Positions 36,060 to 46,609 of a DNA stretch of 64,000 nt are shown in pieces. Source of the stretch: Diogma glabrata. Lineage: Eukaryota; Arthropoda; Insecta; Diptera; Cylindrotomidae. A program made the translations under genes and the position numbers. The notes beneath the pieces were generated by a model, which ran no database searches, was not told the origin of the DNA, and worked only from the letters and a program-made list of their open reading frames with translations. The stretch lies in assembly GCA_963693315.1 (NCBI GenBank), contig OY856188.1, forward strand, positions 197,709,758 through 197,773,757, in the 5' to 3' direction. Positions within the stretch are counted from its first letter, which is position 1; every line of letters starts with the position of its first letter.

Positions 36060-37975
36060 TCAATTGCGCTGAGAATAACATTTGCCATTTGATCGGCTAT
36101 GGAATGTTTCATTCCATCACCCATTCAAAAATTGAAGACCGCAAATACATCATGGTTTAATGAAACCTGCCGGTTAGCAATTGACTCCGAACTGACATAG
36201 AACTCACGCACAATTTCAACAAACACCTAACAATTGTAAACTTCTATAAGCATTTTTACAATTGTTAAAATGCTATAAACGAAATGCTATAAACCAAACG
36301 ATTAGAAGACCTGAAAACCTGTGACAAAATCAGAGAAATTCTGAACGGTAATAATAGCCCCAAATCTTTCTGGGCATTTGCTAGCTTGGTTCAAAGAAAT
36401 TTCATCAAAAAAAACAAAAAGTCATCACAAGTTCCTCCTCTCAAATCACACAATATAATTCATTCCACATCTGAAAAAAAACATCTGAAAATCAGCTACC
36501 ATCCAATACGTTCTCTATGAAACAGGAATTTTTACGCAACAGAGTATCAAAGGTTCCTTGTATCAAAGGTTCCTAAAGAATTAACTGTAAACAATTCAGC
36601 GGGTCCAGACGGTATACCGGTATAGTCATCGTACGTAAAAACTGTCATCACTCCTTAGCTTAACCATTATGTAGACTATTCCACCTTTCTATAAAAACAT
36701 TCACTTTTTCATCATCTTGGAACCCTACAAAAAGGAAATAAGTCCGATCCACTCAGCTATAGGCCGATTGCTATTGTCTCCATACTCTCCAAAGTAATGG
36801 AGCCAAGAGCAAATGTTCTTCTAATGATGGCAATGTTGTTCTAATAATAGCAATTTACTATTCGATCGCCAATATGATTGCCGAAGAGGTAGGTCTACTA
36901 GTGATTTAATGGTGTATTTGACTAACTTATGGAACAGTAATATTGTTGATAAAGGCTGCTCATTAAACTAACGGCATCGGGTATTGCACTAGCTTCTATT
37001 CTGGATTAATAGCTTTCTGAAAAACCGAAAAATTCAGATAGTTGTCGATGGTACAACCTCTTGCTCCCATATTATTGACGCTGGTGTTCCCCAAGGATCC
37101 ATTTTTCCTCCCACTTTGTTCTTGATTTTCATAAACGATCTTTTACTATCCCTTCTTACTCCAATCCATTCGTACGCGAATGATAGTACTTTATTCTCTG
37201 GGTATAATTTTCCCAACCATGCCCCATTAATTTAATCACAGTCGCTTCAATACTAGATGAAATGATGTCTCCTGGTCACAGGACATCAATACTATTCTTG
37301 AATGGGGGAAAAGTAATCAGGTCGAGTTCAAAACATCTAAATTTCAAGCATGTTTTAACACACATAATCCCAGCAGACCGGACTTTTCCCCCAGCATTGA
37401 GGGTTCCTCAATTAAAAACTCTCTATCAGCTCACATGCTCGGTCTAGAAATAGCTTCCAAACTTTCTTGGCAAGACCATATTTGCTCAACACCAAAACTG
37501 CAGCTTAATGTTTAGGTTATCTAAGAAGGAGCAAATTCTACTTTACTCCTTCTGAATTTCTGATGGGTGGGTGCAGCAACAACTTATTTAGTCGTATTCG
37601 ACAGAATTCTACGCCGAGGATGCAAGTTAATTGACGATGCTTATTTAACAAACTCTTTGGATACCCTCGACCATAGACGCAATATCGGGACCCTCTGTGT
37701 ATTTTACAAATACTCCTATGGTAAGTGTTCAGCTGAGATAAAAGTTCTAATGCCTAAACGACGCAAGTTCTCTCGCACTACTCGTCTAGCAATAAACTCC
37801 CATGAACACTCGCTTGAACTTGGCCGAACTGAACAATGTGTCTCGTATTTTTTTCCCACGAACGACATCTTTATGGAATTCTCTAGAAGCCACTGTTTTT
37901 CCGCTTAGCTACAACCTACAAAAATTAAGCTTAACATAAGGAAATTAACTTTCTCACTTTAAAAGTTCTACCACC
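36060..37975 (+). pseudogene. LINE-C: Jockey-like reverse transcriptase pseudogene
   Basis: Plus-strand LINE remnant lacking the endonuclease. It reads SWFNETCRLAIDS (about 36150), SPKSFWAFASLVQRNF (about 36360), SAGPDGIPV (about 36600), a degraded NYRPIAIVSILSK-type motif (about 36760-36800), GRSTSDLMVYLTNLW (about 36890-36930), VDGTTSCSH, GVPQGSIFPPTLF (about 37085-37120), and SYANDST, where the first Asp of the (F/Y)ADD metal-binding pair has become Asn. The C-terminus (37567-37908) has LDHRRNIGTLCVFYKY, close to LINE-B in layout. The segment with the first catalytic Asp is deleted or scrambled near 36960. Multiple frameshifts; no poly-A seen. Confidence 0.85.
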
Positions 37976-38154
37976 CCACTTAAATATTTCTTTCATTCCC
38001 TCTACCATCCCCTTTCATATCTTGCTCCTTCATTTTCCACTGTTCTCCACGTAATTACTGTTGTGCCTGCATTATAAGTCTGTGTTCACGCGCACCGTTC
38101 CGAAAAAAGAAAACGAACTCTTTCCGTTCAACTTGAAAAGGATATTAGCAAACT

Positions 38155-38260
38155 ATTGCGGAAAGTATTCGATGTTAAAAAAAATATCGATGTTTTTAAC
38201 TGATGTATCGAAAAACATAGATGCAGGGTGCCGCTGTTTTACATCGAATAAAAATATCAA
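38155..38260. repeat. ACATCGATGT-type words, second block
   Basis: Words such as GATGTATCGAAAAACAT, ATATCGATGTTTTT and TTACATCGAATAAAAAT match the block at 31735-31860. They could be the right-hand subterminal region of hAT-2, which would make LINE-C an insertion inside it, or a separate MITE. Confidence 0.45.
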
Positions 38261-38760
38261 TGTATTTTTTACGTGTTTTGCACAATCTACAAGCTTTATG
38301 AAACTTAATAATGATAAAACATACATACCACAATTTCAGATTAGTAAAAAAAAAATTAGATGAAATTGAGAATTGAAAGGAAAGGAAATTTGTCCGACCT
38401 TGAAAAATGTGAAGGTTATGTACCTTATCTTATGCAAGTAAATGAAAAATCAAAGTTGCAGCTAGAAATTTGTAGCACTACACCAGACTAAAAGAACGCA
38501 TATTTGATATTGGGTTGAACAAAGAAATTTGAAAGACTTCCATAGGAATTTGGTTTATAAAAATATAGGAAATTGGTATGACTTGCAACCGAATGATATT
38601 ATTCACATAAATGTATTTTGTTTTTCTTTTAAAGGGTGAAATTGTAAGCTACTCAAACTTAAAACAAAGTTTTTTTTAAAAAAAAAGAGAACATTCTTGA
38701 AAAACGAGGAATTGTAAATTGTAAGAACGGCTCAATCTTGTAAATTTAATAAGATTCAAG
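38261..38760. other. Presumed Gypsy leader and unassigned AT-rich DNA
   Basis: No gene recognised. The last part (about 38690-38760) may be the untranslated leader before gag. Confidence 0.35.
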
Positions 38761-39560
38761 ATGTCAATGAATCAATATCATATGTTAGGGTTTTTGCCTT
38801 TTAATTGCCATAAAGGCCCCATTTCGTTGTCATAGGAATGGAGCAAATGGAAAAGAGCTTTTGCTTTATTTGTGGAGGCAAACAAGATAGAAGATCCGGG
38901 TCGGAAAAAGGACTATTATACTATGCGGGAATGGATGTTCCGGAGATTCCGAAATTTTACCAAACGATGCTACATTGGAAGATGGCGGTAAAAATGTTTG
39001 CGAAAGATGGCGGTAAAGATGTTTGCGAAAGATGGCGGTAAAGATGTTTGCGAAATAGCTAAAAGTCAATTAGACCTACACTTTCGGGTAAAAAGCAATG
39101 ATACCCTGGAAAGATTTCGATTTAGAAGTCTTAAACAAGAAATGTGGGAATCTATCGATAAATTTGTTGTCAGACTACGACAACAAGCATCTAAATGTGA
39201 ATTCAGTGATCAGCTGTAGCATAATATACGAGATCAAATAATTGAAAAATGTACTTCTGAAAATTTGAGGAAACGATTGTTAGAGAAATCAACAACGCTC
39301 AATGCAGCTTTAGCATTAGGTAGAGCAATGGATGCAGTAAATTGGCAAAGTAAAATGTTTGAAACAGGGAGTTCTCAATCTCATAAGCGTCTAATAGAAC
39401 AGGATATAAACCAAATAAGTTATAATAAAAGATTCAAACCGAATCGAGACAATGACAATGCTATAGATATGGCGGGCCAGATCCAAAATATATTCTAAAT
39501 GTAAGAAAAAGGGGTATTTCTAGCAAAAATGTAAAACTAATTTAAGACAAAACTATAATT
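38761..39560 (+). pseudogene. Gypsy gag, frameshifted
   Basis: Retrotransposon Gag, the particle-forming protein. From ATG 38761 it reads MSMNQYHMLGFLPFN, then a stop; frames then alternate through FALFVEANKIEDP and YYAGMDVPEI. A 25-bp triplication at 38977-39051 breaks the frame. The capsid part continues with EIAKSQLDLHFRVKSND and FVVRLRQQASKCEF, a stop, and then IRDQIIEKC and NAALALGRAMDA (39265-39498). A degraded zinc knuckle (CKKKGYF, stop, QKC) is at about 39500-39533. It cannot encode a complete Gag. Confidence 0.85.
38977..39051. repeat. 25-bp tandem triplication in gag
   Basis: Three consecutive units beginning GGAAGATGGCGGTAAAAATG, then twice GAAAGATGGCGGTAAAGATG, each with TTTGC. 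The unit length is not a multiple of three, so the expansion destroys the gag frame. Confidence 0.92.
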
Positions 39561-39573
39561 CTAATTATATTAA

Positions 39574-41466
39574 TAATAGTCCAGTAAATAAAGGTCGAAA
39601 AAGATCAAAAGCTCGCAAAAATCCTGTCACGGACGGGACCTGGCGGAAATTGTTGGTCTTACCGAGTACTTTGACGTGAGAAAAATTACCTTGGGATTCC
39701 GACCCTGTGAGCCTAGGAAATGGCCCTCAAAGTGTCAGAAGTAGTTTCCGGGCCATATCTCCAGAAATATGGTAGTTAGGGTATTCCTGTTTAGCTAGAA
39801 ATGAAGGTGAGCTAATTATCTACAGAAATTGTCCTAATCATTTTTATCGTAAACCCGATAGTTTCCGAGATAACGGACTCGAACCTTGTCCTGCATTTTT
39901 CTCTTCATCATGGAGCCAGAACGCCGCTTTACACGTATTTACTAAGGAGCGGCGGACAAATTAGCGGATTACTCGGTCAAAATTCAATATTTTTCGATGA
40001 TTCAAAATTCATGTGAAAGAGAAAACCCGTACCTGTCACATCCTGTGATAAAATTCTTGTTATCACGTTTGTAAGCGAGTGCAAACGGCGGTCAAAGTTT
40101 CTTTTTATCCGGTTTTCTAACGCTGTTTTAAATTTATTCATATTTTTTTAAAAAATTGTGTTTTTATATGTTTCTTTCTTGATTATTGTACCTGAGGGGG
40201 TCTTAAAACATCTTAGAAAGTTTGCCACAGTGGCTTTCTCGCACTTTTAAACAAAAGGGAATTTATTAATTTCCATTTTGAGGACTTTCATGGAGTTTCG
40301 GAAAGTCCACGGAAAATCATTAATAAAAGATTTATTGTCTATTGAAGTGCCTCATAAGTTACACCAATTTGTAGCTTAGAATGTCTAGCTTCCGATCGTA
40401 TTTTCCAAATTGTTTAGAAATTTCCAGGGCTCTTTAAAAGTTGATTTTACGCCCACACGGGAAAAAACTGGCCAAATTTTTCATACACTTTTTTTTCTTT
40501 CCGAGGAATTTTTTGGGTATTGTTACTTATATAAAAGTAAAGCTGAGGTTCTCAGCTTTCCATTGATATAAATAATGTCATTGTTTTTAATCCACAAAAA
40601 AAAAATAGAAAAAGTTTCTCTGAAATTATTTATGATAATTTCCTCTTTTTTTCTGCTTCACCTGGCGGCGCGTATATTACGTGTATAATATCGGTCCGCG
40701 CAGGCGCGCACACATGGCACACACACACACTGGCTTCACGCGTCCCTCGTGGACTTATATTGTTATTGTTTATCGTCAACAATAGTACATTATGATGCTA
40801 GGACGTAAAGCTAAAGATTTTGGACGGATGTGGAGTTTGCAAATCGAGGCGCTAGCCGAGCATCATAACGTACTATTGTTGACGATAAACAATAACAGTA
40901 TAAGTCCACGAGGGACGCGTGAAGCCAGTGTATGTGTGCCATGTGTACGCGGATATTATACACGTATTATACGCGTTTACAAACGAGATAACAAGAATTT
41001 TATCACAGGATGTGACAGGTACGGGTTTTCTCTTTCACATGAATTTTGAATCATCGAAAAATATTGAATTTTGACCGAGTTATCCGCTAATTTGTCCGCC
41101 GCTCCTTAGTAAATACGTGTACAGCGGCGTTCTGGCTCCATGATGAAGAGAAAAATGCAGGACAAGGTTCGAGTCCGTTATCTCGGAAACTATCGGGTTT
41201 ACGATAAAAATGATTAGGACAATTTCTGTAGATAATTAGCTCACCTTCATTTCTAGCTAAACAGGAATACCCAAACTGCCATATTTCCGGAGATATGGCG
41301 CGGAAACTACTTCTGACACTTTGAGGGCCATTTTCCAGGCTCACAGGGTCGGAACCCCAAGGTAATTTTTCTCACGTCAAAGTACTCGGTAAGACCAACA
41401 ATTTTCGCCAGGCCCCGTCCGCGACAGGATTTTTGCGACCTTTTAACCTTTATTTACTGGACTATA
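39574..41466. mobile_element. 1.9-kb foldback inserted between gag and protease
   Basis: Arms of about 500 bp (39574-40085 and 40965-41466) are near-identical inverted repeats, with landmarks AAAATCCTGTC, GTACTTTGACGTGAG, GAGATAACGGACTCG and GTGATAAAATTCTTG. The outermost 25 bp (TAGTCCAGTAAATAAAGG) is read as gag-frame sequence on the left and is also mirrored on the right, so the inversion seems to have carried along some Gypsy sequence. The centre holds a second inverted repeat (40712-40950) around a mini-hairpin. No protein is encoded; the ORFs over the arms are mirror images. Confidence 0.88.
40712..40950. repeat. Inner inverted repeat with mini-hairpin H1
   Basis: Arms CACATGGCACACAC-...-CTTCACGCGTCCCTCG-TGGAC and their complement surround a ~95-bp unit (about 40783-40880). 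The unit's ends are CAATAGTACATTATGATG and CATCATAACGTACTATTG. Its interior, GGACGTAAAGCTAAA to GAGGCGCTAGCCGAG, is the half-hairpin found complete at 52889-53024. Confidence 0.85.
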
Positions 41467-41512
41467 ATAGTTCTATTTGGAATCGATGAAATAATGTCAG
41501 ACGATCAAAATA

Positions 41513-42640
41513 ATGTCAAACGAAAACGAGGTAGATTATGTTTTCAATTTATCAGTTACATCTGTCGATGAAAGGGACGACACCTTATTGGATTGTTGCA
41601 TCGAAGGTGTACCATTAACGGTTATGATTGATTCTGATTGCAAGGTAAATGTAATGAACAAACTGACGTATGAGTATGTTAAACAAAATAAGATCAAGAT
41701 TTTAGAGGCAACAAAAGGTTCAAAGAAAATTTTAAAAGCATATGGAAAGGGAATTCCGTTAAAAATATTAGGAGAAATTAGGACTCATTTGACAGTTGGT
41801 AGAATTGAAACGATAACAAAATTTTATGTAGTCGATGAAAAAGGTAGAACACTCTTACACAGTTGAAAAAGTAACTGCAATATTTGAAGCAAGCCTTGCA
41901 ATAGGAGCTATGCGTTGCAGGTTATTATTGAATTGTAAAGTAAATGTTGCATTAAACCTAATTTCAATGCATTTCTATAAAATTTAAAACAACTCTTGCA
42001 TCATAATTTATTTCTATAGAACAGCTAGAAGTTTTAATGCACCTTGCTACAATTTAATACATTAATGAAATTTTAAATTTCACTAGAGTATTATCCATTT
42101 TAGAAATATATAGTTAAAATCGTTTCATTATGTTTTAGTTATCGCTTCTCAGCTAAAAGTCTATAATAATAGTGATTAAGGTGGTATGTATGTTTTAATT
42201 TTTTCCGTTGTAATTTTTTTATTTTAATTTGATTAATTTAGACAGGTGCGTAATAATCAAAGTAACTCGAAATTATGATGTAATTTGCATTAAAATGTCA
42301 TACTAAAAAAAATGTTGCGCATAATGTATTTAATGCAAATAACAGACATTTTTAAACAACAAGCTTTTTTATTTTACTCCAAGCACTCTGGTAAATATTG
42401 ATGCAAAGAGCATTTGTTTAACTTTATATAGCAAGCTTTCTATTGTTTTGTAATGGAAACTTCCGTAGGACCTATATGTGTAGCAATTTGCATTACATAT
42501 TCATTCTTTTTTAACTGTGTAGGAAAAATTACAGCCAAAGCAGTTGGAGTGTTGAAAATTGGATTGGAAGCTAATACATTATTAGAGGTAAATACATTGA
42601 AGGAGGAAGTGACAAGAACTACGGGTAAAATAAGTTAATT
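41513..42640 (+). pseudogene. Gypsy aspartic protease, interrupted by a MITE
   Basis: Retroviral-type protease domain at the start of Pol. Residues LDCCIEGVPLTVMIDSDCKV contain the active-site triad region; the expected D-S-G reads D-S-D, so the catalytic loop is altered. The frame runs to 41857, where a 662-bp MITE begins, and resumes at 42520-42522 with KITAKAVGVLKIGLEA in the same frame once the MITE and one TA are removed. A stop at 42636-42638 follows. Confidence 0.82.
41858..42519. mobile_element. TA-flanked MITE (Tc1/mariner-like) inside the Gypsy protease
   Basis: Terminal inverted repeats CACAGTTGAAAAAG and CTTTTTTAACTGTG, flanked by TA on both sides (41856-41857 and 42520-42521). 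Removing it with one TA restores the surrounding coding frame, so the borders are exact. The interior is AT-rich and has repeated TGCATTAAA-type words in both orientations. Its core (42084-42160) is shared with 15489-15570. No transposase. The TA duplication suggests Tc1/mariner mobilisation. Confidence 0.92.
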
Positions 42641-43640
42641 AAAATACCCATGCCGTTAGAAGGAAAAGTTGAAGAGAGATTGTAGAAACTATTAGACCAG
42701 AATATTATTGAAGCAGTAAACGAACCATCTAAATGGGTCTCACCGTTGGTTGTAGTACCTAGTGAGGATGGAAATATTCGGTTGTGTGTTGATATGAGGA
42801 AGGCAAATGAAGCGATTCTGAGAGAAAAACATCCTCTACCAACAATGGATGAAATGTTACCGAAACTTGGAAAGGCTACAATGTTTTCCAAATTGGATAT
42901 AAAAAACACATTTCATCAGATCGAAATTGATATAAAATCTAGGCATATCACGACTTTTATTACACGTAAAGGATTATATCGGTATAGGAGACTAATATTT
43001 GGTAGTTCTTGTGCTACTGAAATGTTCCAAAAAACATTAGAACATCTGTTGATGAAGTGTGAAGGTTATTTGAACTATGTGGACGACATTCTGGTATTCG
43101 GGAAAGATAAATTGGAACACGACGAAAGATTAGCAGAAGTTCTAAAAGTACTAGTTCTAAAAGTACTAGAAGAAGCAATGGTGTCAGACCGTCTAATGAC
43201 AAATTAGATCCTATCGCAAAATTCAGAGAATCAGCTTCACTTGAAGAATTGAGAAGTTTTCTCGGACTCATTAATTACGTGGGAAAATTCATTACGGATC
43301 TAGCAACGAAGATATTTCCTTTGAGACTTCTTCTAAAAATGGAAGTTAAATTTGTTTGGGGAGATGACCAGCAGATGGCATTTAATTTAATTAAGGAAAA
43401 GATGGAGACGGAGTATCTTGGTTATTATAATAAAGAAGATGACACTACTGTTATAGCTGACGCGAGTCCCATTGGTTTAGTAGCCATTTTAATCCAAGAG
43501 GATACAAATGGGTAAAGTAAAATAAATGCATTTGGGAGTAAAAGTCTGTCAGAAACCGAGAAAAAGTTTTGTCAGACTGAAAAAGAAGCTCTAGCGTTAG
43601 TATGGTCTGTTAAGAATTTTCTATTTACCTAAATCGCAAA
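42640..43640 (+). pseudogene. Gypsy reverse transcriptase and RNase H
   Basis: Reverse transcriptase: EAVNEPSKWVSPLVVVPS, VDMRKANEAI, TMFSKLDIKNTFHQIEI (catalytic Asp retained), LIFGSSCATEMFQ and YVDDILVFG (about 43075-43101, both Asp retained). A duplicated 'KVL' stretch and a frameshift or deletion near 43160-43200 break the thumb. RNase H: FLGLINYVGKFI, then VIADASPIGLVAIL (first catalytic Asp), a stop at 43513, SETEKKFCQTEKEALALVW (Glu), and after another shift ITDHRSFQVLF (Asp). Frames are broken at least three times. Confidence 0.88.
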
Positions 43641-43999
43641 GAATTTTCTTTGATTACAGATCACAGATCATTTCAGGTTCTATTTTGTCCAAAATCCAGG
43701 CCATGTGTCAGGATCGAGAGATGGGTTTTAAGATTATTACCTTATAAATATAAAGTAATTTATACAGACCTGGAAAAACTAATATTGCTGATCCGCTTTC
43801 TCGCTTGTGTCAGATGGATGATAATAAATAGGATTTTTATAAGGAAAGGGAAAGTAAAATTAACAGAATTATATTATCATCACTGCCAGTAGCTATGGAC
43901 TTTCAGACTATAAAACAGGAGTCTCAGATCGGCGATGGAAGTGAGAGAGTAATGCAATGCAAGGATAAGGATCAATAGACAGAATATTTACGTGCATAT

Positions 44000-45261
44000 A
44001 AATTGATTACAGTTATGAAAGTTAAGTTTGTTTGAAGGAGTTTTGTTGAGAGGGACACGTATTGTAATTCCAAACACATTAAGAAGTCGAACTCTAGAAC
44101 TAGCACATGAAGGTAATCCCGGAATGTCTTGGACGAAGAACAGAATACGGGCTAAAGTGTGGTGGCCTAAAATCGATCGAGATGTTGAAACCGTGGTAAA
44201 AAGATGTGAAGGCTGTAGGACTTCCATAAGTAGCACTTCCATTGTCACCAGAACCCATGATAAGGAAAACAATGCCGAAGAGGCCATGGGAAGAACTTGC
44301 GATCGACTACTTAGGGTCACTACCGATTACTGGCGAATACTTATTATGTATCGTAGACTATTATAGTCAGTATATCGAAATCCAAATAATGCAGAAAATT
44401 GATATTCTAAAAACCATAACAGAAATGCGGAAAATATTCGCAAGATTTGGAATACCATTATCTATAAGAGCCGATTGTAGAAGTCAATTCCGATCTCAAG
44501 AATTTAAGGATTACTGCCGCATAAATGGGATCACTATAATAAATACAACACCAATATGGCCACAGGAAAATGGAGATGGGGAGAGACAGAACCGAAGTGT
44601 TCTTAAAAATCTTAGAATAATTGCGAATACAGGTGGAAACTGGAAAGATGATCTAAATGAATTTTTGTTGGTGTACAGAAGTAGTTCACATACAATGACA
44701 GGGAAACCTCCAGCTGAACTTCTTTTCGGGAGAAATATTAAAGACAAATTGCCATATTTTTCAACAAGGTATAATATATTAAATGAAGAAGCAATTGACC
44801 GAAACCGGCTACTAAAGTATAAGGGCAAATGTTATTCAGAAAATAGGAGAGGTGCAAAAGAGATTGATTTGAAAGTTGGTTACAAAGTTTTAAGGAAAAC
44901 TGTTGTCGAAGTAAACAAAAACACAAAAAACTTTTCTCCAAAAATATATAAAATCAAAGAAAGTTGAAAGTAAAATAGTTATTCAACAAGAAGATTCGGG
45001 CAAGGAATATACAAGAAATAAAAAATTATTGAAAGTGAACCGAAACATTTAAGTAGCAGTGACGAAGCAGAAGAGACAGATACTGAACTAAATAAAGAGC
45101 AAAACATGTTTCAAGGAAACAAGGAACAATTACCTATACAGTCGGATAAAGCAGACAGTAATCCAACATCGTTAGAACAAGGAAGGAGACCTAAGAGAGA
45201 AATTAGATCTCCTGCTAGATGGAGGGATTATGAATGCAGAGAAAAGAGGAGGAAAGAGTGA
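44000..45261 (+). pseudogene. Gypsy integrase and Pol C-terminus
   Basis: H2C2 zinc-binding part: LELAHEGNPGMSWTKNRI, WWPKIDRDVE and KRCEGCR. A frameshift near 44240 precedes the DDE core: LAIDYLGSLP (Asp), SIRADCRSQF (Asp retained, following Asn replaced by Cys) and PQENGDGERQNRS (Glu retained). Then LLVYRSSSHTMTGKPPAELLF, the usual end of the core. Past 44967 other frames give EETDTELNKEQ and RRPKREIRSPARWRDY, the customary C-terminal tail, ending at TGA 45261. No env ORF follows. Confidence 0.88.
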
Positions 45262-45502
45262 AATAAAAAAATCATATGTGAAGTGAACTTTAAACGAACA
45301 ATTGAAAAAAATATAATAAATAATATAAACAAAAAAAAAATATTTTGTGATAACATAAAAATGAAGTCGAACAGTGAAAACAGTTATTTTAATATATTAA
45401 CATTTAGCTATAAAATTTATAATTATATAAGTTTCATTTAAAGTTAATTAAATTGGAAAACATGTAATGAATTATTTAATAAATAAATTATGTGTTATAA
45501 TC

Positions 45503-45518
45503 TAAAAGGAAAGAGAGA
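45503..45518 (+). other. Polypurine tract
   Basis: AAAAGGAAAGAGAGA lies directly before the LTR start and is the expected plus-strand primer site. Confidence 0.8.
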
Positions 45519-45688
45519 TGTAGTATAGGGTTATCCAAGATTATCACACATAAACAGGGTTGGAATATTAGATGTCAATATGACATCGATTAAGATGGTG
45601 CCGGAAAAAGGCTAAGGCAATTAATAAATGTAAGTTACAAAATAGAATATTAGTTTTATTTATTATTTACATAAGTTAGGATACTACA
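45519..45688 (+). repeat. Gypsy 3' LTR (170 bp)
   Basis: Starts TGTAGTATAGGG and ends GTTAGGATACTACA. The 8-bp ends TGTAGTAT/ATACTACA are perfect inverted repeats, as LTRs require, and a polypurine tract abuts it. The length is short for Gypsy but within range. The last 28 bp recur at 31602-31629. Confidence 0.88.
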
Positions 45689-46609
45689 ATATGTTATATG
45701 AAAATTAGCAAAATTATGTTATACTCATGTAACAAAACTTGTGAACATTGATATAAACCGACAAAAAAAATTCATAATAAAATGTATAATTATACTTTCA
45801 ACTCAATTAAGACTATACACCTGCATTGAACAAACCACAATCTCTTTCAAATGAAATGACATATATAAATTTTAACATTTTCAACATTCGACGATTCTCC
45901 ACTAAGCGAAGAAAATAGAAATATGCTAACCCTACTTATTACCATTTAATTTCCAAATAACTTCCTTATTTCAATTTTTGTTAAGAAGTGATTTTCCATT
46001 CTATAAACAAAACTAAACAAAAATCAATTAAAACTCGATTAAAATAAAATTAAATAAATATAAAAACTAATCAAATTGACTGAAAAAATAAATAAGAAAA
46101 GAGAAAAGATCTAAATAATTTTCTTACATAAAATAAAACAAAAAAATTAAAACTTTCAATTTTTGTAAAATAAAATATAAACATTAAGAATTAGATTATC
46201 AAGTTAAAAGGTAAAATTTAATTAAAAACAAAAATAAAATATTAAAACTTAATTTACACTTTCAATTTATAATAGAGTAAAGCAATAAAAATATTTGACC
46301 ACGTTTCACACTTTGACAATAGTTAACGGAAAATAATATTTTTTTTATTACTTTAATTGAAAATAATGATTGTTATTATTTGTAATATATAGTTTTTGGT
46401 GTTGTAGTTCGTAGGTGTTATGTTATTATTTTTATTATTATGGTTTCCAATTTATTTCATGCATTTTAAGGATTTTTATCAAACAAAGAAACAATGAACT
46501 TTAAATTATTGAAACGAAAAATGTAATTTTAATGAAATTGGATTATTATTGTTGGTACGTGTTACTTAAGAACAAATCATAAAATAAAAAAAATTAAGTT
46601 ATAACGATA
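45689..46609. other. AT-rich stretch, nothing recognised
   Basis: About 0.9 kb of AT-rich DNA without features. Confidence 0.55.

Larger units (their letters stand above)
31602..45688 (+). mobile_element. Ty3/Gypsy LTR retrotransposon, nested with other elements
   Basis: Read from the right: 3' LTR (45519-45688), polypurine tract, integrase, RNase H, reverse transcriptase, protease and gag (starting 38761). A 28-nt perfect match to the LTR end, followed by a leader-like segment, sits at 31602-31629, so the left end may be there. If so, about 7 kb of younger elements (hAT-2, TIR element, THAP exon, LINE-C) separate the 5' LTR from gag. Alternatively 31602-31629 belongs to another copy. All coding parts carry stops or shifts, so the copy is dead. 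Confidence 0.7.

Noticed and set aside
45262..45518. Possible env gene after Gypsy pol
   Set aside because: There are only about 240 bp before the polypurine tract, AT-rich and without an open frame. The element appears to lack env.
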